Shown here: piece after piece, positions 24,378 through 32,262 of the stretch | Numbering within the stretch: the stretch's first letter is position 1 | Layout of the letters: each line of letters begins with the position of its first letter | Assembly (NCBI GenBank): GCA_002733905.1 | Contig: NVXK01000029.1 | Span: 1-34,067, forward strand | DNA from: Robiginitomaculum sp. | GTDB taxonomy: Bacteria; Pseudomonadota; Alphaproteobacteria; Caulobacterales; Maricaulaceae | DNA: 34,067 nt | Direction: 5' to 3' | Notes under the pieces: generated by a model | Told to the model about the DNA's origin: nothing | Database searches by the model: none | What the model saw: the letters and a program-made list of their open reading frames with translations, nothing else | Translations under genes and position numbers: made by a program

Positions 24378-24608
24378 CTAAATAGCATGTGTTTCAAGGG
24401 CAAGGGCATGTAATTCACCACCCATTTTACCTTTAAGCGCCGCATATACCAGTTGATGTTGAGCAATACGCGAAAGTCCTGCAAAAGCAGTGCTTTTGAT
24501 GATGGCCTTATAATGATCGCCATCACCTGCAAGATCAATAAGTTCTACGTCAGCGCCTTTGATAGCGTCTGTAATCATACTTACAATGTCATCTGCATTC
24601 ATTGCCAT
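24378..24608 (-). CDS. BolA-family protein
   Basis: 76-residue BolA/IbaG-like protein that partners with monothiol glutaredoxins to hold or transfer [2Fe-2S] clusters. The signature region GLSRIAQHQLVYAALKGKMGGELHALAL includes the conserved C-terminal histidine (LHAL), and GDGDHYKAIIKSTAF is the usual upstream strand. Length is normal for the short IbaG/YrbA-like branch. The ATG at 24608 is preceded by AAGG; an ATG two codons later is an alternative. It begins 15 bases after the purL stop and is followed by grxD. Confidence 0.92.
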   Translation of the reverse strand: MAMNADDIVSMITDAIKGADVELIDLAGDGDHYKAIIKSTAFAGLSRIAQHQLVYAALKGKMGGELHALALETHAI

Positions 24609-24623
24609 AAAGGGGCCTTGTCT

Positions 24624-26855
24624 TTAAGAAGCCATATAATCAGGCAACCAGTTTTCATACACCATATGGGCATCGTTAAGTGATAAGTCAAACCCTCCGA
24701 CTGCACTTACACGCTCACCGCCGACTTTGCCGACGATTTGCGCCGCTATACCCAGAGTATGTGCTGTGCTTACAACAGGGTTCACACTGTATTGGTCAAC
24801 ACAGAGCAAATAGCGTCCTTGGTCTTCACCAAATAGCCATGCATATGTTGGAATGTCTTTTGCCGCATTGAGTGCGATACCAAGCCCATTCGAAAATGCC
24901 ATTTCAAGTGCTGTTAAGGCAAGCCCGCCATCAGAGAGGTCATGAACTGCATTAACACGACGATCATGTATTAAGCGGCGCACATAGTCACCATTCAATT
25001 TTTCTGCGTCTAAATCTACTGGGGGTGGTGCATAAATCGGACTATTCGGTTGGTTATGACCAAGGATAAATTGTGCATAAAGCGACGAACCCATCCAACC
25101 TGCTGTGTCACCAATAAGGATAAGCGTATTGCCTTCTTTGGCGCCTGTAATCGTTGCATGTTTAAGTATATCTTTGATGAGGCCGACACCGCCAATGGCT
25201 GGAGTGGGCGGAATAGCTTTGCCATTTGTTTCATTATAAAGAGAGACATTGCCAGACACGACAGGGTAATCGAGCGCGCGACAGGCTTCGTTCATGCCTT
25301 CAATCGCATAGACAAATTGTCCCATAATATCTTCACGTTCTGGGTTGCCAAAATTCAGACAGTCTGTGATCGCAATCGGCGTCGCACCTGTGCAGGTCAG
25401 GTTTCTCCATGTCTCGACGACGGCTTGTTTACCGCCTTCAAATGGATCGGCTGTGCAATAACGCGGCGTGCAGTCTGTTGTAATGGCAATTGCTTTATTT
25501 GTACCGTGAATGCGAACAATCGCAGCGTCACCACCAGATTGAGAACTATCCATAGTATCGCCCATAACCGTTCTGTCATATTGTTCCCAAATCCAGCGTT
25601 TTGAGGCGATATCTGGGCATGAAAGTAATGTTTTCAGTACAGAGTTATAATCACTACCGCGTTTCACTGGATCAAAAATAGGGTCATTTTCCAATACGTC
25701 ACGTTTTACGGGTTTGGAATATGGGCGGTCAAGGTTCGGCGCATCGTCTGCCAATGGGGCAATCGGAATGTCGCATACTTTTTTCTTTTTATGGGTCAAG
25801 ACAAGTCGGCCTGTATCTGTGGTTTTACCTACTTCGGCAACATCCAAATCCCATTTGTTGAAAATGTCGATAGCAATCTGTTCTTTGCCTGGTTGCAAGA
25901 CCATAAGCATTCGCTCTTGGCTCTCGGACAACATCATTTCATATGGAGTCATATCGGGTTCACGTTGTGGCACTTTATCGAGATTCATATGAATGCCAAC
26001 ACCGCCTTTATCCGCCATTTCAATAGCGGAAGAGGTAAGACCAGCAGCGCCCATGTCTTGAATAGCGATAATTGCGTCCGTAGCCATAAGTTCTAGGCAG
26101 GCTTCGATAAGAAGCTTTTCCGTAAACGGGTCGCCAACTTGCACCGTTGGGCGCTTTGCATCACTGTCATCATCAAATTCCGCAGATGCCATTGTCGCGC
26201 CGTGAATGCCGTCACGGCCTGTTTTAGAACCGACATAAAAAATTGGATTCCCTACACCTTTGGCTGCGGAATAAAAGACTTTGTCTTCACGCGCCAAGCC
26301 AACACACATAGCATTCACAAGGATATTGCCGTTATAACCTTTGTCAAAATTGGTTTCGCCGCCAACTGTTGGCACGCCAACGCAATTGCCATAACCGCCA
26401 ATACCGTGAACGACACCTGCAACAAGGGTCTTTGTTTTAGGGTGGGAGGGGTCGCCAAAACGAAGCGCATTCAAATTGGCAATAGGACGTGCGCCCATCG
26501 TAAATACATCGCGCATAATACCGCCAACGCCCGTTGCCGCACCTTGATAAGGTTCGATATAAGATGGATGGTTATGGCTTTCCATTTTGAAAATAATGAC
26601 GTCTCCATCATCAATATCAATAACGCCAGCGTTTTCACCGGGGCCTTGGATAACACGCTCGCCTTTGGTAAGGAGTTTACCAAGATGACGACGTGATGAT
26701 TTATAGGAGCAATGCTCTGACCACATCACAGAGAAAATACCAAGTTCATTGATATTTGGTTCACGCTCTAGACGTTGGCAAATAAGGTCGTATTCAGCTA
26801 TGGAAAGGCCATGTTCGGCCACAACTTCAGGGGTGATTTTGATTTTGGCGCTCAT
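24624..26855 (-). CDS. purL: Phosphoribosylformylglycinamidine synthase subunit PurL (small type)
   Basis: 743-residue synthase subunit of the PurS-PurQ-PurL complex, which makes FGAM from FGAR, glutamine-derived ammonia and ATP in the fourth step of purine synthesis. Visible motifs are [10 protein letters not shown] (45-54), [19 protein letters not shown] (94-112), [17 protein letters not shown], and in the second half DCLNFGNPE and [10 protein letters not shown]. The length is that of the bacterial small PurL, which needs separate PurS and PurQ, both encoded just upstream. Its start overlaps the purQ stop by 4 bases (ATGA), indicating translational coupling. Confidence 0.97.
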   Translation of the reverse strand: MSAKIKITPEVVAEHGLSIAEYDLICQRLEREPNINELGIFSVMWSEHCSYKSSRRHLGKLLTKGERVIQGPGENAGVIDIDDGDVIIFKMESHNHPSYIEPYQGAATGVGGIMRDVFTMGARPIANLNALRFGDPSHPKTKTLVAGVVHGIGGYGNCVGVPTVGGETNFDKGYNGNILVNAMCVGLAREDKVFYSAAKGVGNPIFYVGSKTGRDGIHGATMASAEFDDDSDAKRPTVQVGDPFTEKLLIEACLELMATDAIIAIQDMGAAGLTSSAIEMADKGGVGIHMNLDKVPQREPDMTPYEMMLSESQERMLMVLQPGKEQIAIDIFNKWDLDVAEVGKTTDTGRLVLTHKKKKVCDIPIAPLADDAPNLDRPYSKPVKRDVLENDPIFDPVKRGSDYNSVLKTLLSCPDIASKRWIWEQYDRTVMGDTMDSSQSGGDAAIVRIHGTNKAIAITTDCTPRYCTADPFEGGKQAVVETWRNLTCTGATPIAITDCLNFGNPEREDIMGQFVYAIEGMNEACRALDYPVVSGNVSLYNETNGKAIPPTPAIGGVGLIKDILKHATITGAKEGNTLILIGDTAGWMGSSLYAQFILGHNQPNSPIYAPPPVDLDAEKLNGDYVRRLIHDRRVNAVHDLSDGGLALTALEMAFSNGLGIALNAAKDIPTYAWLFGEDQGRYLLCVDQYSVNPVVSTAHTLGIAAQIVGKVGGERVSAVGGFDLSLNDAHMVYENWLPDYMAS

Positions 26856-27514
26856 CGTAACGACTCCAGAACACTTCTAAATAATTTAAGACCGTCCGTG
26901 CCACCATGAACAGGGTCGATAGCTCTCTCTGGGTGAGGCATCATGCCAAGCACATTTCCAGCTTCATTGGTAATACCTGCAATATCATTTGCTGAACCAT
27001 TTGGATTGCCTTCATAGGTGAAAACAATTTGGTTGTTCTTTTTTAATTTTGAAAGCGTAGTGCTATCGGCGTAGTAATTGCCATCAAAGTGAGCAATCGG
27101 CACGGTTATCGTATCTTGGTGAGTATATGCCGCTGTAAACATTGTGTCTTTGTTGACAATGTTAAGTTTTTGCGGACGACATACAAATCGTAAACCTTTG
27201 TTACGCATGAGCGCGCCCGGTAGAAGCCCGCTTTCTGTGAGGACTTGGAAACCATTGCAGAAACCAGCAACAGGCAAGCCGTTATTGGCTTTGCGTACAA
27301 GGTCTTGAACGATTGGGGAACGTGCAGCAATCGCACCAGAGCGAAGATAATCACCATAAGAAAAACCACCCGGTACAACGACAAAGTCGACTTTGGGCAA
27401 GGTCGTTTCTTCGTGCCAGACCATGTCGACACTACGTCCTGTGATTTTTTCAAGTGCGACCTGAGCATCTCGGGAGCAATTTGAAGCGGGGAATACGATT
27501 ACTGCGGATTTCAT
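26852..27514 (-). CDS. purQ: Phosphoribosylformylglycinamidine synthase subunit PurQ (glutaminase)
   Basis: 220-residue class I glutamine amidotransferase subunit that releases ammonia for PurL. The nucleophile Cys86 lies in [10 protein letters not shown] and the catalytic His194/Glu196 in [17 protein letters not shown] and [19 protein letters not shown] are typical of PurQ. GAAGG about 8 bases before the ATG is the ribosome binding site. It lies 37 bases after purS and overlaps purL by 4 bases, so expression of the three subunits is tied together. Confidence 0.97.
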   Translation of the reverse strand: MKSAVIVFPASNCSRDAQVALEKITGRSVDMVWHEETTLPKVDFVVVPGGFSYGDYLRSGAIAARSPIVQDLVRKANNGLPVAGFCNGFQVLTESGLLPGALMRNKGLRFVCRPQKLNIVNKDTMFTAAYTHQDTITVPIAHFDGNYYADSTTLSKLKKNNQIVFTYEGNPNGSANDIAGITNEAGNVLGMMPHPERAIDPVHGGTDGLKLFRSVLESLR

Positions 27515-27551
27515 CGGTTGGCCTTCATAAGTTGTGGGAAGCTGGTTTCGT

Positions 27552-27794
27552 TTAATCTACAATTTCTATGCTGTAGTCTTCGATGACTGTATTGGCGAGG
27601 AGTTTCTCGCACATGTCTTTGACAGCAATCTGTGCAGCGTCTTTGTCGTCGCCCTTCAAATCGAGTTCGATTGTTTTACCCTGACGGGCAGCAAGTACGT
27701 CTTTGAAACCAAGATGGTCAAGTGAGCGTGCAATTGTACGACCTTGTGGGTCAAGAACGCCTGTTTTTAGGCCGATTTGGATTATAGCTTTCAT
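27552..27794 (-). CDS. purS: Phosphoribosylformylglycinamidine synthase subunit PurS
   Basis: 80-residue small subunit that bridges PurQ and PurL. It shows [29 protein letters not shown], which is the PurS signature, and a second-half beta strand ending YSIEIVD. The ATG overlaps the purC stop codon (ATGA) and GGAG lies about 10 bases upstream. Its place between purC and purQ matches the common bacterial order. Confidence 0.96.
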   Translation of the reverse strand: MKAIIQIGLKTGVLDPQGRTIARSLDHLGFKDVLAARQGKTIELDLKGDDKDAAQIAVKDMCEKLLANTVIEDYSIEIVD

Positions 27795-28576
27795 GAGCTT
27801 TTGTCTCCGTTTGGAACAATGGATAGGGTAGGGGCAGAGCTTGTGGTTTCTTTTTTAAGAATACCAAGGCGTATTGCGACTTCTTCATAGGCTTCGGTGA
27901 CGCCGCCAAGGTCTTGGCGGAACCGGTCTTTATCGAGTTTTTTATTTGTTTCTATGTCCCAGAGGCGGCAGGAATCAGGGCTAATTTCATCGGCCAGTAG
28001 AAGCTGAAAATCCCCGTTTTCATCTGTGCGACGACCAAATTCAACTTTGAAATCAATAAGACGAATACCAATGGCAGCAAACATACCGCAAAGAAAATCA
28101 TTAATGCGTAAAGTCATGGCGCGCATATCATCAACTTCATCGGCTGTCGCCCAGTTAAAAGCTGCAATATGTTCTTCAGAAACAAGAGGGTCGCCAAGTT
28201 CATCTTTTTTATAACAAAACTCAATAATAGAGCGCGGTAAATCACTACCTTCTTCGAGACCTAGCATTTTACAAATAGAGCCAGCGGCGACATTACGGCA
28301 AATAACTTCAAGCGGAACGATTTCTACCTTTTTAATCAGCTGTTCGCGCATATTAATGCGTTTGATGAAATGGGTTGGAATGCCAATTTTCTCAAGGTTG
28401 ATCATGAAATGTTCTGAAATACGGTTGTTTAAAACACCTTTACCATTCAACACCTCTTTTTTTTGAGCATTGAAAGCGGTTGTATCGTCTTTAAAATATT
28501 GAACGAGCGTACCTGGCTCGGGACCTTCAAATAAGATTTTGGCTTTACCTTCGTAGATCTGTTTGCGGCGGCTCAT
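27791..28576 (-). CDS. purC: Phosphoribosylaminoimidazole-succinocarboxamide synthase (SAICAR synthetase)
   Basis: 261-residue enzyme joining CAIR and aspartate with ATP in purine synthesis. The N-terminal [30 protein letters not shown], the [17 protein letters not shown] segment and [11 protein letters not shown] with [15 protein letters not shown] identify it. AAAGG precedes the ATG and a GC-rich hairpin lies further upstream (28596-28610). It is the first gene of the purCSQL-bolA-grxD operon and is divergent from the DUF1476 gene. The last 20 residues ([18 protein letters not shown]) extend past the typical end and look disordered. Confidence 0.97.
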   Translation of the reverse strand: MSRRKQIYEGKAKILFEGPEPGTLVQYFKDDTTAFNAQKKEVLNGKGVLNNRISEHFMINLEKIGIPTHFIKRINMREQLIKKVEIVPLEVICRNVAAGSICKMLGLEEGSDLPRSIIEFCYKKDELGDPLVSEEHIAAFNWATADEVDDMRAMTLRINDFLCGMFAAIGIRLIDFKVEFGRRTDENGDFQLLLADEISPDSCRLWDIETNKKLDKDRFRQDLGGVTEAYEEVAIRLGILKKETTSSAPTLSIVPNGDKSS

Positions 28577-28595
28577 CGTATACCTTTAAGCAGCA

Positions 28596-28610
28596 GGGGC
28601 GACTCGCCCC
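28596..28610 (-). promoter_or_regulatory. GC-rich hairpin in the purC leader
   Basis: GGGGCG (28596-28601) and CGCCCC (28605-28610) form a perfect 6-bp stem with a 3-base loop, 20-35 bases before the purC start on the minus strand. No T-run follows, so it is not an intrinsic terminator. It could stabilise the message or mark a regulatory leader, in a neighbourhood otherwise rich in A and T. Confidence 0.45.
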
Positions 28611-28766
28611 CTCTAAGCATGGCAACCTATCACAAAAAAAAAATCCTACAATAAAATGCTTTCAATTATGCACGTTTTTTTCTTGTTATATTATGAGGTT
28701 TTAATTAGCAATTTGGATATCCATTTGTTATCAATAATGCTGATTAATGAATAGCTGGAGTAGAAA

Positions 28767-29093
28767 ATGAGCAGTTTTGACGAACGTGAAGGCGCTTTTG
28801 AAAAAAAGTTTGTATTGGACGCTGAACAGGAGTTCAGAGTACAAGCGCGCCGTAATAAAATACTAGGGATATGGGTGGCTGGCATACTGGGTAAAACTGG
28901 TGATGACATAGCGGCTTACGCCTTGGAAGTTATAAAGTCCGATATGGAAGAAGCAGGCGATGAAGATGTGTTTCGTAAAGTAAAACAAGATCTTATTGCC
29001 TCTGGAAATGAAATCCCTGACGTTGAAATTCGTGAGCGTATGACAGTGCTTCTTACAGAAGCACGCGTTCAAATTGTTGACGAAATAAAATAG
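28767..29093 (+). CDS. DUF1476 protein, ATPase inhibitor subunit zeta homolog
   Basis: 108-residue cytoplasmic protein matching DUF1476, which includes the zeta inhibitor of the Paracoccus denitrificans F1-ATPase. The N-terminal inhibitory segment SFDEREGAFEKKFVLDAEQEF, the RRNKILGIWVAGILG helix and DMEEAGDEDVFRKVKQDL are all present, so it looks intact. In alphaproteobacteria zeta blocks ATP hydrolysis by the ATP synthase. GGAGTAGAAA is a good ribosome binding site. It is divergent from purC, a neighbourhood common in this class. Confidence 0.92.
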   Translation: MSSFDEREGAFEKKFVLDAEQEFRVQARRNKILGIWVAGILGKTGDDIAAYALEVIKSDMEEAGDEDVFRKVKQDLIASGNEIPDVEIRERMTVLLTEARVQIVDEIK

Positions 29094-29114
29094 TATTAAA
29101 AATAAAAGCTCTGT

Positions 29115-29145
29115 CCCTAATCTCTACCGAACAGGTGGATTAGGG
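29115..29145 (-). terminator. Candidate terminator overlapping the end of the thioredoxin-like gene
   Basis: CCCTAATC (29115-29122) and GATTAGGG (29138-29145) form an 8-bp stem around the stop codon at 29124-29126. On the minus strand a T-rich stretch (CTTTTATTTTTA) follows after about 7 bases. The gap before the T-run makes this a weaker call. Confidence 0.4.
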
Positions 29146-29588
29146 GCTGGGCACGTTATATCAAAAGACTTTTGATTTGCGCGCGCATATGTTTTTAGGT
29201 TTTTGATGTGATTGGTCATAGCGCCAATATCATATGTCATATTCACACAACCGAGCGTGTTTTTTGTATCCGCATCAATAATCGCGGCAAACCCTGTGAC
29301 ACCCATCCACTCATTATATTGACGGACTATATTATGGTCGAAGGCTGTATGTGCGCTGCGTAGGGAAATGTCTGGGTTTGAAATGTCGATAATGATTGGC
29401 TTTATATCAGGGTTGCGCAGGTTTTTTAGCGCCTGATCCAAATTTGGTTCCACTATTTTACAAGGCGCGCACCAGTCAGCGCGAAACATAACAACATACA
29501 TTTCTGGTGGTCGTTGAGCAAAAACAGGTGTTTGTACGCCTATTGTAAGAAAAAATGCACTTAAAATGTACTTTGAAAAACGTGTCAT
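29124..29588 (-). CDS. Exported thioredoxin-like protein with WCAPC (second of tandem pair)
   Basis: 154-residue predicted periplasmic thioredoxin-fold protein. A signal peptide (about residues 1-25, ending TPVFA) precedes VVMFRADWCAPCKIVEPNLDQAL, with the canonical CxxC active site. Two further cysteines lie in TLGCVNM and ITCPAP. The motif SAHTAFDHNIVRQYNEWMG is nearly identical to one in its paralog, upstream on the same strand, and is not part of ordinary thioredoxins. The start at 29588 is favoured by AAGGAT about 6 bases upstream; an ATG at 29606 is in frame. It probably acts as a thiol-disulfide reductase or oxidase; its partners are unknown. Confidence 0.82.
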   Translation of the reverse strand: MTRFSKYILSAFFLTIGVQTPVFAQRPPEMYVVMFRADWCAPCKIVEPNLDQALKNLRNPDIKPIIIDISNPDISLRSAHTAFDHNIVRQYNEWMGVTGFAAIIDADTKNTLGCVNMTYDIGAMTNHIKNLKTYARANQKSFDITCPAPNPPVR

Positions 29589-29683
29589 AAAAATCCTTGT
29601 CATCATAAACCCATATTATGACAATTATGAAATACCTGCACTCTCTTTATGCAGCTAAGGCAGTAAACTTACCGTGAACAAGA

Positions 29684-29711
29684 AAAAGGCCCGACAAATG
29701 CCGAGCCTTTT
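29684..29711 (-). terminator. Terminator after the first thioredoxin-like gene
   Basis: AAAAGGCCCG (29684-29693) pairs with CCGAGCCTTTT (29701-29711) with one mismatch around a 7-8-base loop. On the minus strand the stem is followed by TTTTTCTT. It lies just after the stop at 29732, separating the two paralogs into different transcripts. Confidence 0.8.
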
Positions 29712-29731
29712 AAAACATATATAAGCGAAAA

Positions 29732-30196
29732 TTACTCGCCTAGATCAACATTTTGCGCTGTTGGGCAACGAAATTGTGAAGAATTGTTTGAAACTTGATG
29801 GTTCGCAGGTAGGCCAGCCGCAGATTTAATGAAATTAGCCATTTTGTTTTCGCTATCTTTAGAAGACATACAACCGATTGTTCTTTGTGTCTTTGCGTCT
29901 ACAACAACAACAAAACCTGTTTTGCCGATCCATTTATTAAACTGAGGAACAACATTACGGTCAAATGCAGTATGTGCACTTTTTTCCCATAGAATTGCAT
30001 TTGTTGAATCGATTGTGACTTCTTCTACAGCAGCACTATTCACAAGGCGCATTGCTGTCGAAAGTTTGTTTTCCATGACCGAACATGTTTGGCAATCATC
30101 GGCACGAAACTTGATGACATATACGTCAGCTGCGAAAGCATTTGCTGCACTCATTGTGAAAATTGCAGTACCCAATAAAGCTGTAAGTGTTTTCAT
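29732..30196 (-). CDS. Exported thioredoxin-like protein with CQTC (first of tandem pair)
   Basis: 154-residue paralog of the next gene. It has a clear signal peptide ending AANAFA before AD, then YVIKFRADDCQTCSVMENKLS. The tryptophan before CxxC is replaced by aspartate and the dipeptide is QT. It shares SAHTAFDRNVVPQFNKWIG, TIGCM and a C-terminal RCP with its neighbour, so four cysteines are conserved between the two. The unusual active-site dipeptide suggests a different redox potential or role, possibly as partner of the other copy; this is inference. It has its own terminator (29684-29711). Confidence 0.8.
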   Translation of the reverse strand: MKTLTALLGTAIFTMSAANAFAADVYVIKFRADDCQTCSVMENKLSTAMRLVNSAAVEEVTIDSTNAILWEKSAHTAFDRNVVPQFNKWIGKTGFVVVVDAKTQRTIGCMSSKDSENKMANFIKSAAGLPANHQVSNNSSQFRCPTAQNVDLGE

Positions 30197-30289
30197 TGTT
30201 AATATCCTTTTGTCTATTTAATCTCTTGAAATGGCATTGTTTTTATTGTTGAGATAGATATAGGCAAAAAGGGTTATTATTTAGCAAAT

Positions 30290-30334
30290 AGGCCGATAAC
30301 GCTTCATTTACCATGATGCATTATCGGCCTTTTA
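30290..30334. terminator. Long-stem hairpin downstream of purB
   Basis: AGGCCGATAA (30290-30299) pairs perfectly with TTATCGGCCT (30321-30330) around a 21-base loop. TTTT follows on the plus strand. In the purB direction (minus) the following bases are ATTTGC, a poor T-run. It may still end purB transcription or stabilise its 3' end. Confidence 0.6.
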
Positions 30335-30355
30335 ACTGGATAAAACTGTATGTTT

Positions 30356-31660
30356 TTAAGTTGAAAAAACTTTAGAAAAAATGTGATCGACTTGCGAGAA
30401 GTGATAATCGAGGTCAAAAAGGCCCTCTATTTCCGTGTTTGTTAAACGAGAGTTAACCTCAGCGTCATTTTTGAGGAAGGTTAGGAAGTCTCCTTCACCA
30501 CGCCAAGTCTTCATAGCATTGTGCTGCACAAGGCGGTACGCATCTTCGCGGCTGACACCTTTTTGCGTAAGCGCCAAAAGAACACGTTGTGAATTGTGGA
30601 GCCCGCCAAGCTTGTTTAAATTGGCAAGCATATTCTCTGGATAGACAACGAGGTTCTCTATGACGCCAGCAAGTCTGTGCAAGGCAAAGTCGAGGTGGAT
30701 CGTAGTATCTGGCGCAATACCGCGCTCTACAGATGAATGAGAGATATCACGTTCATGCCAAAGCGCGACATTTTCCATAGCCGGTGTAACCGCCATACGG
30801 ACGAGACGTGCGAGACCCGTAAGGTTTTCTGTCAAAATGGGATTGCGCTTATGCGGCATTGCCGACGAGCCTTTTTGGCCTTTGGAAAAAAACTCTTCAA
30901 CTTCCAAGACTTCAGAGCGTTGCAAATGACGAATTTCTGTCGCAATGCGCTCAATCGAACTGGCGCAGACACCAAGTGCGGCAAAATAGGCGGCATGGCG
31001 GTCACGTGGAATGACTTGTGTTGAAATAGGTTCAACTTCGAGGCCGAGCTTGTCTGCGACATAAGCTTCTACTTTTGGATCGATATTGGCAAATGTACCA
31101 ACTGCGCCAGAAATCGCACATGTTGCGATCTCTGCACGCGCTGTAACAAGACGTTCGCGACAACGCGAAAATTCTGCATAGGCTTGCGCGAGTTTAAGGC
31201 CAAATGTTGTCGGTTCAGCGTGTATACCGTGTGAACGGCCAATTGTCGGTGTGAACTTATGTTCCTCTGCGCGTTTCTTAAGCGCAGCCAAGACACGGTC
31301 CATACCAACAAGAAGAAGGTCGGTCGCACGCGCCATTTGCACAGAGAGCGTTGTGTCAAGAACATCTGATGATGTCATGCCTTGATGTACAAAGCGGGAA
31401 TCTTCGCCGATGAATGTTGCAAGATGGGTCAGAAAGGCGATCACATCATGTTTTACTTCGCGCTCGATCTCGTCAATTGTGTCGATACAGAATTCTGCGG
31501 CACTGCCTTTATCCCAAATGTTTTTGGCGGCAGACTTTGGCATAACGCCTAGTTCAGCCATTGCATTACAGGCATGGCCTTCAATTTCGAACCAAATTCT
31601 GTATTTGCTGGCTTGTGACCAAATATCAACCATTTCTTGGCGGGCATAACGAGGTATCAT
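30356..31660 (-). CDS. purB: Adenylosuccinate lyase
   Basis: 434-residue lyase acting twice in purine synthesis: SAICAR to AICAR and adenylosuccinate to AMP. Signatures include MIPRYARQEMVDIWSQASKY at the N-terminus, HQGMTSSDVLDT, TIGRSHGIHAEPTTFG and the fumarase-superfamily loop KGSSAMPHKRNP (catalytic serine near 265-266). Length is normal. The ribosome binding site is weak (GAAAG), and a 15-bp tandem duplication lies just upstream (31674-31703). It follows the Rid-like lipoprotein gene by 68 bases on the same strand, so it may be part of an MFS-Rid-purB transcript, separate from the purCSQL operon. Confidence 0.97.
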   Translation of the reverse strand: MIPRYARQEMVDIWSQASKYRIWFEIEGHACNAMAELGVMPKSAAKNIWDKGSAAEFCIDTIDEIEREVKHDVIAFLTHLATFIGEDSRFVHQGMTSSDVLDTTLSVQMARATDLLLVGMDRVLAALKKRAEEHKFTPTIGRSHGIHAEPTTFGLKLAQAYAEFSRCRERLVTARAEIATCAISGAVGTFANIDPKVEAYVADKLGLEVEPISTQVIPRDRHAAYFAALGVCASSIERIATEIRHLQRSEVLEVEEFFSKGQKGSSAMPHKRNPILTENLTGLARLVRMAVTPAMENVALWHERDISHSSVERGIAPDTTIHLDFALHRLAGVIENLVVYPENMLANLNKLGGLHNSQRVLLALTQKGVSREDAYRLVQHNAMKTWRGEGDFLTFLKNDAEVNSRLTNTEIEGLFDLDYHFSQVDHIFSKVFST

Positions 31661-31673
31661 GATCTGACTTTCT

Positions 31674-31703
31674 GAGTTTGAGGCAATTGAGTTTGAGGCA
31701 ATA
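31674..31703. repeat. 15-bp tandem duplication in the purB leader
   Basis: GAGTTTGAGGCAATT (31674-31688) is immediately repeated as GAGTTTGAGGCAATA (31689-31703), identical in 14 of 15 positions. It lies 14 bases upstream of the purB start on the minus strand. A recent slippage duplication or a doubled binding site are both possible. Confidence 0.85.
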
Positions 31704-31728
31704 GAGTCGGTGAAAGAGTAAGCAGGGC

Positions 31729-32232
31729 TTACTCTTGAGTGTCTTTTTCGTCTTTAACAGGAACCGCAATGTCTACTTCAATCAGGACGAGTTGGCCTTG
31801 AACGGGAAGGGACTTTGCTTCGCTGATAATATTGAGCGGTTCATTCGGGAGTTTTTGCGTACCGTAGAATTTTTTATAACCAGAGTTAAAGCCTGTATAA
31901 TCAACACCCGCATTTTCGCCTGCGACTAAAATAACGCGCAAACGCATAACATGGCTAAGGTTGAGGCCCTGTTTTTGTAATAGAGTATGTAACCCAGTGA
32001 GCGCGCCTATGGTTTGTGCCTCTGTAGATCCAAAACCATTAACAGAACGAGGAGGGTGAATAACCGCAGACCCCAACGCCATATTGCGCGGCAATACAAC
32101 CATCTTGTTTTCAGCAGACTGGATTTTACTTTGCCCAATTGGGGCGGGTGCGACAGTTTGTTGTTCGCACGCTGATAGAGATAAGCCCGCGATGACGGTG
32201 AGCGTGATATATTTAGCTATGTTGAACATCAT
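31729..32232 (-). CDS. Rid (YjgF/YER057c/UK114) family lipoprotein
   Basis: 167-residue predicted lipoprotein: a signal peptide with lipobox LSAC, a linker, then a Rid-like domain. The domain shows TEAQTIGALTGLHTLLQKQGLNLSHVMRLRVILV, GFNSGYKKFYG and IISEAKSLPVQGQLVLIEVDIAV. Cytoplasmic RidA hydrolyses reactive imines, and its key arginine precedes the VEV-x-x-LP strand. Here the aligned residue is asparagine, so RidA-type deaminase activity is unlikely. The start at 32232 follows GGAGATTCT; an in-frame GTG at 32250 is less likely. It lies 30 bases after the MFS gene and 68 before purB. Export of a Rid domain is unusual but known in some lineages. Confidence 0.8.
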   Translation of the reverse strand: MMFNIAKYITLTVIAGLSLSACEQQTVAPAPIGQSKIQSAENKMVVLPRNMALGSAVIHPPRSVNGFGSTEAQTIGALTGLHTLLQKQGLNLSHVMRLRVILVAGENAGVDYTGFNSGYKKFYGTQKLPNEPLNIISEAKSLPVQGQLVLIEVDIAVPVKDEKDTQE

Positions 32233-32262
32233 AGAATCTCCATATTTCACGGGCGTAATAGT

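Noticed and set aside
26139-26696. 185-codon plus-strand frame antisense to purL
   Set aside because: Composition is unlike real proteins here (many Cys, Asn and Thr) and it lies wholly within purL.
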